64,000 bases of DNA, from NCBI GenBank assembly GCA_033764965.1, contig JANRIN010000289.1:1-64000 (forward strand). The letters are read 5' to 3'. The DNA comes from JSC-12 sp033764965 (GTDB lineage Bacteria > Cyanobacteriota > Cyanobacteriia > Leptolyngbyales > Leptolyngbyaceae). The notes under the pieces were generated by a model that did not search any database, was not told the origin of the DNA, and saw only the letters and a program-made list of their open reading frames with translations. Of the stretch, positions 15,349 through 23,078 are shown one piece after another; the stretch's first letter is position 1; every line of letters begins with the position of its first letter. Both the position numbers and the translations under genes were made by a program.

Positions 15349-17673
15349 ATGACAACCATCAGCCCTGATCAGATTGAAAGAATTGTTTGGAACCAGCATC
15401 ATGATCCTTTCGAGGTGCTTGGTCCTCACCAATTAGACACTGAAGAGGGCAAGCACGTCTGGGTCGTGAGAGCTTACCAACCCAGTGCCGATGCAGTCTC
15501 GGTGGTATTGCCAGAGCAACGGCAGGAATACCCGATGCAATCGACGCACCACTCCCATTTCTTTGAATGCACGATCGATATTCCTGAACTGGCAAACTAC
15601 CAACTGCGGATCACAGAAGGAGAGCATGAGCGGGTCATCTACGATCCTTACGCCTTTCGGTCTCCCTGGCTAACCGATTTTGACATTCACCTGTTCGCAG
15701 AAGGGAACCATCATCGCATTTACGAAAAACTGGGCGCTCACCCTACCGAACTGAACGGCGTAGCAGGGGTTTACTTTGCGGTGTGGGCACCTAATGCGCG
15801 GAACGTTTCGATCCTGGGTGATTTTAACTATTGGGATGGGCGCAAACACCAGATGAGTAAGCGCGTGAATGGCGTTTGGGAACTCTTCATTCCAGGGATT
15901 GGGGCAGGTGAGCATTACAAATACGAGATTAAAAACTGGGAAGGACACATTTACGAGAAGTCCGATCCCTACGGCTATCAACAGGAACCTCGCCCCAAAA
16001 CAGCTTCGATCGTGGCTGATCTCAACTCCTACACCTGGAACGATGAAGAGTGGATGGAAAAGCGTCGCCATACTGACTTGTTGACTCAGCCCGTCTCAGT
16101 GTACGAATGCCATATCGGTTCCTGGTTGCACGCGGCTTCTTCTGAACCTGCCAAGCGTCCAGATGGCACAGATGAACCCGTTGTAGTGGTGTCGGAACTC
16201 AAACCCGGTGCCCGATTTCTGACCTATCGCGAACTGGCTGCCAAACTCATTCCTTACGTGAAAGAGTTGGGCTTCACTCACATTGAACTACTGCCGATCG
16301 CGGAACACCCCTTTGATGGATCCTGGGGCTACCAGGTGACGGGCTACTATGCAGTCACATCCCGCTTCGGCTCTCCGGAAGACTTTATGTACTTCGTTGA
16401 TCAGTGTCACCAGAATGGGCTGGGAGTTTTGGTCGATTGGGTGCCCGGTCATTTTCCCAAAGATGGTCACGGATTGGCATTTTTCGATGGGACGCACCTT
16501 TATGAACACGCCGACCCTCGCATCGGGGAACATAAAGAGTGGGGCACCTTAGTTTTCAACTACGGGCGCAATGAAGTTCGTAATTTCTTAGTGGCAAACG
16601 CTTTGTTTTGGTTTGATAAGTACCATATCGATGGGATGCGAGTGGATGCGGTTGCTTCCATGCTCTACCGGGATTACCTGCGGAAAGATGGGGAATGGAT
16701 CGCCAACCAGTATGGCGGGCGGGAGCACATCGAAGCGGCAGACTTCCTGCGCCAAACTAATCATGTCATCTTCAGCTATTTCCCTGGGGTGCTGTCGATC
16801 GCGGAAGAATCGACCGATTGGCCCATGGTCTCCTGGCCCACCTATGTTGGCGGGCTAGGCTTTAATCTGAAGTGGAACATGGGCTGGATGCACGATATGT
16901 TGGATTACTTCCACATGGACCCCTGGTTCCGCCAGTTCCACCAAAACAACGTCACCTTCAGCATGATGTATCACCACAGTGAGAACTTCATGCTGGCGTT
17001 GTCTCACGATGAAGTGGTGCATGGGAAAAGCCCGATGATTGGCAAAATGCCGGGAGATACCTGGCAAAAGTTCGCCAATATGCGGTCACTGTTTACCTAT
17101 ATGTTCTGCCATCCCGGCAAGAAAACTATCTTCATGAGCATGGAGTTGGGGCAGTGGAGCGAGTGGAATGTTTGGGGCGATCTGGAATGGCATTTACTCC
17201 AGTACGAAGAACACCAACGATTTAAGTATTTCTTTGAACAACTCAACCAGCTTTACAAGAGCGAACCTGCCCTCTATTCCTGGGATTTTGGCGGTGGTCA
17301 GGGGGGATTTGAATGGATTGATTGCAGTGATAGTCGTCATAGCGTGGTGTCCTTCATTCGGTGGGCAAAAGACTACGAAGACTTTGCGATCGTGGTTTGC
17401 AACTTTACGCCTCAGCCCCATTCCCACTATCGCGTCGGTGTGCCCTTCAAAGGGTTTTATACCGAAGTGTTTAACAGCGATGCCCGCGACTTTGGCGGCA
17501 GCAACATGGGTAACTTAGGCGGCAAGTGGACAGATGACTGGGCGTATCAAAGCCGTCCCTACTCCCTAGATGTGTGCCTGCCTCCGTTGGGGGTGCTGGT
17601 GTTTAAGTTGAATCAAGCTGAAACTCAGGCAGCACTGAAGGGAATTGCCATCGAAGCCGACGAGGATCTGTAA
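15349..17673 (+). CDS. glgB: 1,4-alpha-glucan (glycogen) branching enzyme
   Basis: 774 residues, GH13 subfamily 9. It cuts alpha-1,4 chains of glycogen and re-attaches them as alpha-1,6 branches in the cytosol. Two N-terminal CBM48-type beta domains (about 1-230, including FAVWAPNARNVSILGDFNYW) precede the catalytic barrel. The barrel has DGMRVDAVASM with nucleophile Asp433, SIAEES with acid/base Glu486, and ALSHDEVVHGK with the third acidic residue. The C-terminal beta domain ends in VGVPFKGFYTEVFNSD. The bacterial-type length fits cyanobacterial GlgB. It is monocistronic, with a roughly 290-bp AT-rich upstream region. The ATG at 15349 follows TAGTGATCC without a strong ribosome-binding site. 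Confidence 0.97.
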   Translation: MTTISPDQIERIVWNQHHDPFEVLGPHQLDTEEGKHVWVVRAYQPSADAVSVVLPEQRQEYPMQSTHHSHFFECTIDIPELANYQLRITEGEHERVIYDPYAFRSPWLTDFDIHLFAEGNHHRIYEKLGAHPTELNGVAGVYFAVWAPNARNVSILGDFNYWDGRKHQMSKRVNGVWELFIPGIGAGEHYKYEIKNWEGHIYEKSDPYGYQQEPRPKTASIVADLNSYTWNDEEWMEKRRHTDLLTQPVSVYECHIGSWLHAASSEPAKRPDGTDEPVVVVSELKPGARFLTYRELAAKLIPYVKELGFTHIELLPIAEHPFDGSWGYQVTGYYAVTSRFGSPEDFMYFVDQCHQNGLGVLVDWVPGHFPKDGHGLAFFDGTHLYEHADPRIGEHKEWGTLVFNYGRNEVRNFLVANALFWFDKYHIDGMRVDAVASMLYRDYLRKDGEWIANQYGGREHIEAADFLRQTNHVIFSYFPGVLSIAEESTDWPMVSWPTYVGGLGFNLKWNMGWMHDMLDYFHMDPWFRQFHQNNVTFSMMYHHSENFMLALSHDEVVHGKSPMIGKMPGDTWQKFANMRSLFTYMFCHPGKKTIFMSMELGQWSEWNVWGDLEWHLLQYEEHQRFKYFFEQLNQLYKSEPALYSWDFGGGQGGFEWIDCSDSRHSVVSFIRWAKDYEDFAIVVCNFTPQPHSHYRVGVPFKGFYTEVFNSDARDFGGSNMGNLGGKWTDDWAYQSRPYSLDVCLPPLGVLVFKLNQAETQAALKGIAIEADEDL

Positions 17674-17814
17674 GCGCGATCGCCAGTAAGAATCTGGTGA
17701 ATTCATGGGTCGTTTCAAACCTGCTGTCTTAGGGCAACTGGCACGATGTCGTTTGAGGAATTGTGCTTGGGGGGAACGATCGGTTAGGCTAGCGCCAGCG
17801 TTCAACCTCTGACT

Positions 17815-18603
17815 ATGTTCATTTCCTTGATTGCAGATTACGGAACGGGCGATCCAGCATTTGCCGAAGTCACGCAGCGATTACTCATGGCAATACCCGA
17901 TGCTCAGATTCATGAGTTGTCGGTGCCGCCTTTCAGCACGTTAGCAACGGGTTTTTGGATTGCTCAGTTGGGGCTAAATCCAGGTTCAACCGAGCGGTTG
18001 ATTTATCACAATTGCGCTCCTCGGCAGGATGACCCAGAAGCGCGACAAGACAATGAGGGAGAGGGATTGACCTATGCCTTGTTGCCGAATGGGGTGAAAG
18101 TAGTGGGGGTGAATGCGGGGTTCACGATTTCTTTTATCAAGCATCATGCCAAGGAACTGCACACTATTAAAGTCTCTAGAGGCGGTTCCCAGTTCCGATC
18201 GCGGGATGTTTTTCCCCCTGCTGCTGCCGCGATCGCCAGGGGAGATTTTAGCCTCGTTGGAGACGCGATCGACCCCAATCAAATTCCTGATCCACCTGGC
18301 GATCGAGTCGCCTGGATTGATGGCTACGGCAACATCAAAACCACCATTCCAGCCCACACCGTCAAATTAGAACCCCAAAGCAAAATCGTGATCCGCATTG
18401 GAGACGTAGTCAGCGACGCAATCTACTCAGATGGCAGCTTCAAAGTGGCAGAAGGAACCCTGGCATTTTCTCCTGGCAGTTCTGGCTGGGATGGCACCGA
18501 TGGGCAACCGATTCGCTGGATGGAATTGTTTTTACGGGGTGGCAATGCTTGGGAGCGGTTTGGCAGACCCAAAGTGAATCAGACCGTGACGCAACTGGTT
18601 TAA
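17815..18603 (+). CDS. SAM hydrolase/halogenase-fold (DUF62) family protein, divergent
   Basis: 262 residues. The N-terminus ISLIADYGTGDPAF corresponds to the TDFG-x-D SAM-binding start of SAM hydroxide adenosyltransferases and the related chlorinase/fluorinase fold. VVGVNAGFTISF fits the VGPDNG block, SRDVFPPAAAAIARGD fits the RDxFAPxAA block, and DGYGNIKTTI starts the C-terminal beta domain. The block usually written FHGRD reads FRSRD (127-131), so the catalytic His seems replaced. Asp8/Asp13 remain. It may bind adenosine or SAM without the usual hydrolysis. The family call is good, but activity is uncertain. Lone gene between glgB and the CIA30 gene. Confidence 0.7.
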   Translation: MFISLIADYGTGDPAFAEVTQRLLMAIPDAQIHELSVPPFSTLATGFWIAQLGLNPGSTERLIYHNCAPRQDDPEARQDNEGEGLTYALLPNGVKVVGVNAGFTISFIKHHAKELHTIKVSRGGSQFRSRDVFPPAAAAIARGDFSLVGDAIDPNQIPDPPGDRVAWIDGYGNIKTTIPAHTVKLEPQSKIVIRIGDVVSDAIYSDGSFKVAEGTLAFSPGSSGWDGTDGQPIRWMELFLRGGNAWERFGRPKVNQTVTQLV

Positions 18604-18904
18604 ATGGGGATGAGGGAATGGGGGATGGAGGGTTAAGCAGACTGGGAAAAGGGTTTAGTCCATTCCAATGGACTTCCCTGGAGTTCGCAGTTTACTTCAA
18701 ACGGGATGGAGGCAAGGATACGGGTATTTTCTTGTGTAGAAATCGATTTATTTCCTCGTGGGACAGAGCGCTCAATTGACAATGGTGCTCGATCTGCAAC
18801 GAGGCGACATGAATTAGTCAAGATTAGAACCAACGCCGATCGCCCAAGGCAACTGATGTTTAGAATTGAAGTGGAAGTTCTAAGTTTGGAGGGTGGAATT
18901 TGCC
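18604..18904. other. Intergenic region, no gene seen
   Basis: About 300 bp with only short open frames and no conserved protein-like translation. It must hold the promoter of the CIA30 gene. A GGAGG (18888-18892) near its right end is the likely ribosome-binding site, spaced 12 nt from the ATG at 18905. No hairpin of terminator quality was seen after 18603. Confidence 0.4.
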
Positions 18905-19573
18905 ATGACTCAACCTCAAGCGTCTTGGGATTTGGGACGATTCCTGCAAACCCTGTCCTACTTCGATGCCATCCCGATCGTAAGCTGGTTTCAACACATG
19001 TTTTTTGGTTCCAATCCACCTCCAACTCCTCAACTTCAGGCAACTGTCATTTTTGACTTCAGCCAAGCCACGAATCCAGCCAATCAAGCCTGGGGCGCAT
19101 TGGATGATGTGGTGATGGGTGGGGTCAGCGCCAGTTCCCTGCAATTTCAAGAGGAAGCCGCTCTCTTCACGGGCATTGTTTCCACCGCCAATTCGGGCGG
19201 ATTTGCCTCAGTACGGACTCGCAATTTTGAATCACCCCTAAACCTGACTGGTTACACAGGCATTGAACTTCAGATCAAAGGGGATGGGCAGCGCTACAAG
19301 TTTTTGATCCGGGATGAGGATTCTTGGGATAGCCTTGCCTATGCGTACTCGTTTGACACGGTGCCAGATCAATGGAGCACGGTAAGAATTCCCTTTAACT
19401 TGATGGCTCCGGTGTTTCGTGCCAAAACGGTTAACACTGGACAAACTTTGAACACGGCAAAGATTCGATCGATGCAATTAATGCTGAGTAAGTTTGAATA
19501 TAATGGCGCACTCAATCCTAACTTTCAACCAGGAGAGTTTCGACTTTTAGTGAAAACGATCGCAGTGTATTGA
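18905..19573 (+). CDS. CIA30-domain protein (NADH dehydrogenase assembly factor-like)
   Basis: 222 residues with the CIA30 (complex I intermediate-associated protein 30) fold, a galactose-binding-like beta sandwich. Typical blocks are WGALDDVVMGGVSAS, FTGIVSTANSGGFASVRTRN and IELQIKGDGQRYKFLIRDED. In cyanobacteria such proteins may help assemble NDH-1 or be sugar-binding. The family, not the role, is clear. Residues 1-40 contain a moderately hydrophobic stretch but no clear signal peptide. A GTG at 18893 is in frame but directly abuts GGAGG, so the ATG at 18905 is preferred. The gene ends 6 bp from the stop of the convergent methyltransferase. Confidence 0.85.
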   Translation: MTQPQASWDLGRFLQTLSYFDAIPIVSWFQHMFFGSNPPPTPQLQATVIFDFSQATNPANQAWGALDDVVMGGVSASSLQFQEEAALFTGIVSTANSGGFASVRTRNFESPLNLTGYTGIELQIKGDGQRYKFLIRDEDSWDSLAYAYSFDTVPDQWSTVRIPFNLMAPVFRAKTVNTGQTLNTAKIRSMQLMLSKFEYNGALNPNFQPGEFRLLVKTIAVY

Positions 19574-19579
19574 GCCAAC

Positions 19580-20233
19580 TCATCTAATCACCTTCCTAAA
19601 CTCCATTGCAATGAATGTATAGTGACGATCGTACCAGTCAACGGTTGTTTCAACGCAATCAGGAATTTGGGTATGAGAGTCTAAGCTGAAACCATGAGAT
19701 TGAGCCAGAGCGATCGCCGCTGCCACTTCTGAGTCGGAGAAGATGCTCCAGGATAAGCCAAACGGTTTAATCGTTGGATCAATTTGAATTTTTTGTTGCC
19801 AATAGTCCGTAGTGACAAATAGCAACCCATTGGGACGAAGCAGCCGATACGCTTCTTGAAAAAAGGCATTCAGGTCTACCCCGTGTTCAATCACTGAAAT
19901 GCTCACCGCGCAATCAAATGAGGCATCAGGAAAGGGCGTTGCGGTCATATCCGCTTCATGAAGTTGATAGGGGCGATTTCTCAGCGATGGCTTAATCTCC
20001 AAGTCAATGCCGTGTAAATGTTGGAAGCCTAGAGCGGCGAGAAAGTCGAGAGTGCAGCCATCACCGCACCCTAAATCTAGAATTTGAGACTGGCGATCGT
20101 CATCCGCCAAACTTTGAGCTAAAAGCCACTGATCCCAATTTTTTTGAACTGTGAGATGAGTTGGTAATCCTCTGCTTTGGAGCGCTTGAGTCGCCGCTTC
20201 TACGTCCTGTTGATACTGCAACACTTGAATCAC
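19580..20233 (-). CDS. Class I SAM-dependent methyltransferase
   Basis: 217 residues with a Rossmann methyltransferase core: motif I ILDLGCGDGCTLDFLAALG, acidic motif II HGIDLEIK, motif III-like FDCAVSISVIEHGVDLNAFF, and RLLRPNGLLFVTTDYW. This is the methyltransferase-11 type acting on small molecules or lipids, substrate unknown. The ATG at 20233 begins MIQVLQYQQDVEAATQAL, a plausible alpha-helical N-terminus. It lies 121 bp downstream of the photolyase gene on the same strand and may be transcribed with it. Confidence 0.85.
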   Translation of the reverse strand: MIQVLQYQQDVEAATQALQSRGLPTHLTVQKNWDQWLLAQSLADDDRQSQILDLGCGDGCTLDFLAALGFQHLHGIDLEIKPSLRNRPYQLHEADMTATPFPDASFDCAVSISVIEHGVDLNAFFQEAYRLLRPNGLLFVTTDYWQQKIQIDPTIKPFGLSWSIFSDSEVAAAIALAQSHGFSLDSHTQIPDCVETTVDWYDRHYTFIAMEFRKVIR

Positions 20234-20354
20234 AGCTTTAGTTCCTCAGTTAACGGGTTTCTAAGTTCAGTATTAGAGGATTTTACTAAGCCACCAAAAT
20301 TACACCCCAACCCTGAGACTGATTTTTACCATCTAAAACTCCAGAACAGTCTGG

Positions 20355-22001
20355 CTACAGCAAGCTCAGTTGAATTTCATTTGTCGTAGACGGCTTGGGT
20401 TTGCGGCGACGAGCAGGTTTGCGCGGCATGATTTCTACATGAGCCACAAACCAGGTACGGATCGCTTTTGCCTGTTCTAAATCTAGATGATCTAAATCCA
20501 GTGCGGTAGGAAACAACTCCAGATCAGGTTTTGTTGCCCAACTCACTTCACTCAAATATCGGTCTGCCCCAAACGGGGTTAAATCTTGCGGCAAACGTCC
20601 CAAATAGGGCACAACATTCTCCTGATTGAGAAACTTCTGGCGTTGCTGTTCCAGTTGCTTCACTCGTTTTTGGCGTGCTTTTTTGTAGTGCAAAATTGGA
20701 TTGGGATACCCTTTAACTGGAGGTGGAGAACCGAGAAACTCTGGTGGTAAATGCTCCAGTTCTGGCACCCAACGCTTGATGAAGTTGCCATCTGGATCGC
20801 AGCGATCGACGGCAGTTTGTTCCGGGTTGTAAATTCGAGTCCAGGTTTTATCGACACAATGGGTCACCCCCGCCTGCATTGCCCACTGGTAATGGTCGAT
20901 TGGACAATCCCCATCGATTAAGTGGCGCATAAAATGCAGCGCACCGTACCGCCAATCCATCCCTAATAAATTGCTCAAGAAACTGGAGTAGAGCGCCCGT
21001 GAACGAAAATTGAGTTCTTTCCAGCCACCCGTTGCTTTGAGGCAGCGCGCCGCCGCATCGACGATCGGAAATCCGGTTTGCCCTTCCTGCCATGCCTGGT
21101 AGAGTTCTTCGTCAAACTCCCAGCCATCTTCATCGAACACGCTGTAGAGCGATCGCAGCTCTAATTGCGGCATATAGCGAAATCGTTGAGCAAACCCACT
21201 GCCCCAACGAATGCGGGCAATCAGTTGTTTTTGACTCCGTTCCACCCGCCAATCCGTAATCGGTTCAATTGATTTTGCAGTCTGGTAACACTCGCGAATG
21301 GAAATAATGCCAAATTTGATGTGAGGACTTAAGCCAGTCGTCGCTTCGGCACTGGGATAGGAGAGTTGCCAATAGTAGCGATCGCTTTTCTCATCCAGAA
21401 ATTCCTGGAGCAACTGTCGTGCATCGTGGATAGAAGCGGGCGGAATCGGCTTACGATCGCTGACATGACCCAAATCTGCCAGGGTGGGAATGGGTTCGCT
21501 AGAAATATCCTCAGGAACATCAATGCGAGTGGGCGTGGGAATTGGCTCTGCTTCCATGTGGGCGTACCACAGGTCGCGGTAATCCGGGTAAGGAATGAGG
21601 TCGGGGGTGGTGCCCAGAGGTTCAAACCAGCGAATTTTTAGCCCTTGTTTTGCCAGAACCTGGTTTAACCGCGCATCCCGCACCCTTCCGTAAATCCGCT
21701 CAAAGTCAACATGGGCATAAATCCCCTCTGCTGCCGTTTCTCGAATCAAGTTCGGCAAGACCTCAACTGGATCGCCAAAGCGAATAATCAGCCGACCACC
21801 CCGATCGCGCAATTCCTGATCCAACCCATGCAACGCTTGCAGCAAAAACTCTACCCTTGCCGGTGCCGTTTCGGGATGATGTAGCAAGGCACGATCGAAC
21901 ACAAATACTGGAATCACTGCACCCCGCAATGCTGCCCGATAGATGGGAGCATGATCCGCAATGCGTAGATCTCGCCGAAACCAGACAATTGTGCGATTCA
22001 T
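20355..22001 (-). CDS. Photolyase/cryptochrome-family flavoprotein
   Basis: 548 residues. The N-terminal antenna Rossmann domain starts TIVWFRRDLRIADHAPI. The C-terminal FAD-binding helical domain shows GWKELNFRSRALYSSFLSN, MDWRYGALHFMRHLIDGDC and YNPEQ. FAD-dependent light-driven repair of pyrimidine dimers is the family activity. The usual stretch between the DGD and NP blocks is changed (PIDHYQWAMQAGVTHCVDKT instead of the NNGGWQW-type), marking a diverged cyanobacterial subgroup. CPD repair, other photoproduct repair and photoreceptor roles cannot be separated here. A basic tail (PRKPARRRKPKP) precedes the C-terminus. Confidence 0.85.
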   Translation of the reverse strand: MNRTIVWFRRDLRIADHAPIYRAALRGAVIPVFVFDRALLHHPETAPARVEFLLQALHGLDQELRDRGGRLIIRFGDPVEVLPNLIRETAAEGIYAHVDFERIYGRVRDARLNQVLAKQGLKIRWFEPLGTTPDLIPYPDYRDLWYAHMEAEPIPTPTRIDVPEDISSEPIPTLADLGHVSDRKPIPPASIHDARQLLQEFLDEKSDRYYWQLSYPSAEATTGLSPHIKFGIISIRECYQTAKSIEPITDWRVERSQKQLIARIRWGSGFAQRFRYMPQLELRSLYSVFDEDGWEFDEELYQAWQEGQTGFPIVDAAARCLKATGGWKELNFRSRALYSSFLSNLLGMDWRYGALHFMRHLIDGDCPIDHYQWAMQAGVTHCVDKTWTRIYNPEQTAVDRCDPDGNFIKRWVPELEHLPPEFLGSPPPVKGYPNPILHYKKARQKRVKQLEQQRQKFLNQENVVPYLGRLPQDLTPFGADRYLSEVSWATKPDLELFPTALDLDHLDLEQAKAIRTWFVAHVEIMPRKPARRRKPKPSTTNEIQLSLL

Positions 22002-22162
22002 GGACGACTCACCGCGATCGTGCCAACCTCAACACTTTTCAGGTTAACAAACTTTCACAATGGGGAGGAAGGAAATAGGAGACACAAGCCAGGAGGCAGG
22101 AGGAATCGAAGAACACCTACTTAGACGAAAACGTGCTAATGGTGATCTGGCGAACACTAATT

Positions 22163-22987
22163 TTAGTCTTCAAACTTTTCAAGCTTTGTGATTCTCCAAT
22201 ACCTATATTTTCCTTCAGGCTCAACTTTACAAAACAATTTCCCACCATCCCATTGTAAAGGTGTTGGAACACCTAAAATTTTGATAGTTGCATTCATCTT
22301 GATAACAGCAGAAAAATCCTCGTCAGAATTAGAAGAAATATTATGAATTTCAATTCTGAGATGTGGTCCTGTCCCGTATTTCAAACGCTCAAGATTACAC
22401 CTCATGAATGCTACAAAATCTGACTTTCTTTTACCATAAATATCACCACGAAAATCATTTGATACTGTATCTGCTAATTCTTCAATGTCCTTACTCTCAT
22501 AAGCCTCTTTAAATCTTTGAAAAAGGATCAGAGCTTGTTGTGGAACGTTTCTAGGGTTCTTGGCTTCTTCATCAAGAACAAATCTAATAATGTCTGGAGC
22601 TAAATTCAATATCAATGGAGTTATCATTTTACCTACGGTGTGAAAAACAACATCTACCTGTCCACTTCTGGCTTGACCTATCTTGCACCAATTAGCAAAG
22701 TGCTCACAGTTATTGAAGACAAGATTATATTTCCCTTCTCCAAGACGACTTTCTGCACGTTCAATTACTTCAGAAGCTGAAAAATATTTGCTATAGGATG
22801 CTATTTCAATTGTCTTTTCAAGCGCAAAGGCTTCTAAAGATTCTCGTTGAATAGTGCTATCTCCTTTCCCTCCTCCATAATGAATGACAGAGCTATCACC
22901 GCAGTAGATTCCATGATGGTAATAACCTCCTCGCCAAACTCGTATGTGATCGCCTTTACTAAGTTGTGGCTGTGTTGTTCTTGTCAT
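22163..22987 (-). CDS. LRAT-domain thiol acyltransferase/peptidase fused to an NTF2-like domain
   Basis: 274 residues. Residues 8-100 form an LRAT (lecithin retinol acyltransferase, NlpC/P60-like) domain: KGDHIRVWRGGYYHHGIYCG with His25, a second His37 in VIHYGGG, and the catalytic Cys94 in NNCEHFANW. This circularly permuted papain fold is known for acyl transfer or lipase activity. A hydrophobic helix (about 115-135) follows. Residues 150-274 resemble an NTF2/SnoaL-like cone domain (LFQRFKEAYESKDIEELADTVSNDF). The codon usage is visibly more AT-rich than in flanking genes, which hints at transfer. No partner gene is adjacent. Role unknown; lipid remodelling or a defence/toxin activity are open options. 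Confidence 0.8.
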   Translation of the reverse strand: MTRTTQPQLSKGDHIRVWRGGYYHHGIYCGDSSVIHYGGGKGDSTIQRESLEAFALEKTIEIASYSKYFSASEVIERAESRLGEGKYNLVFNNCEHFANWCKIGQARSGQVDVVFHTVGKMITPLILNLAPDIIRFVLDEEAKNPRNVPQQALILFQRFKEAYESKDIEELADTVSNDFRGDIYGKRKSDFVAFMRCNLERLKYGTGPHLRIEIHNISSNSDEDFSAVIKMNATIKILGVPTPLQWDGGKLFCKVEPEGKYRYWRITKLEKFED

Positions 22988-23078
22988 TGCATCTTCTAGA
23001 TTGACAATTCTTTAACTTAATGTTCCCCTCAGTTGACTCAGGGTTACCCTTTGATAGTGAAAAATAACTGTAGAGGAT

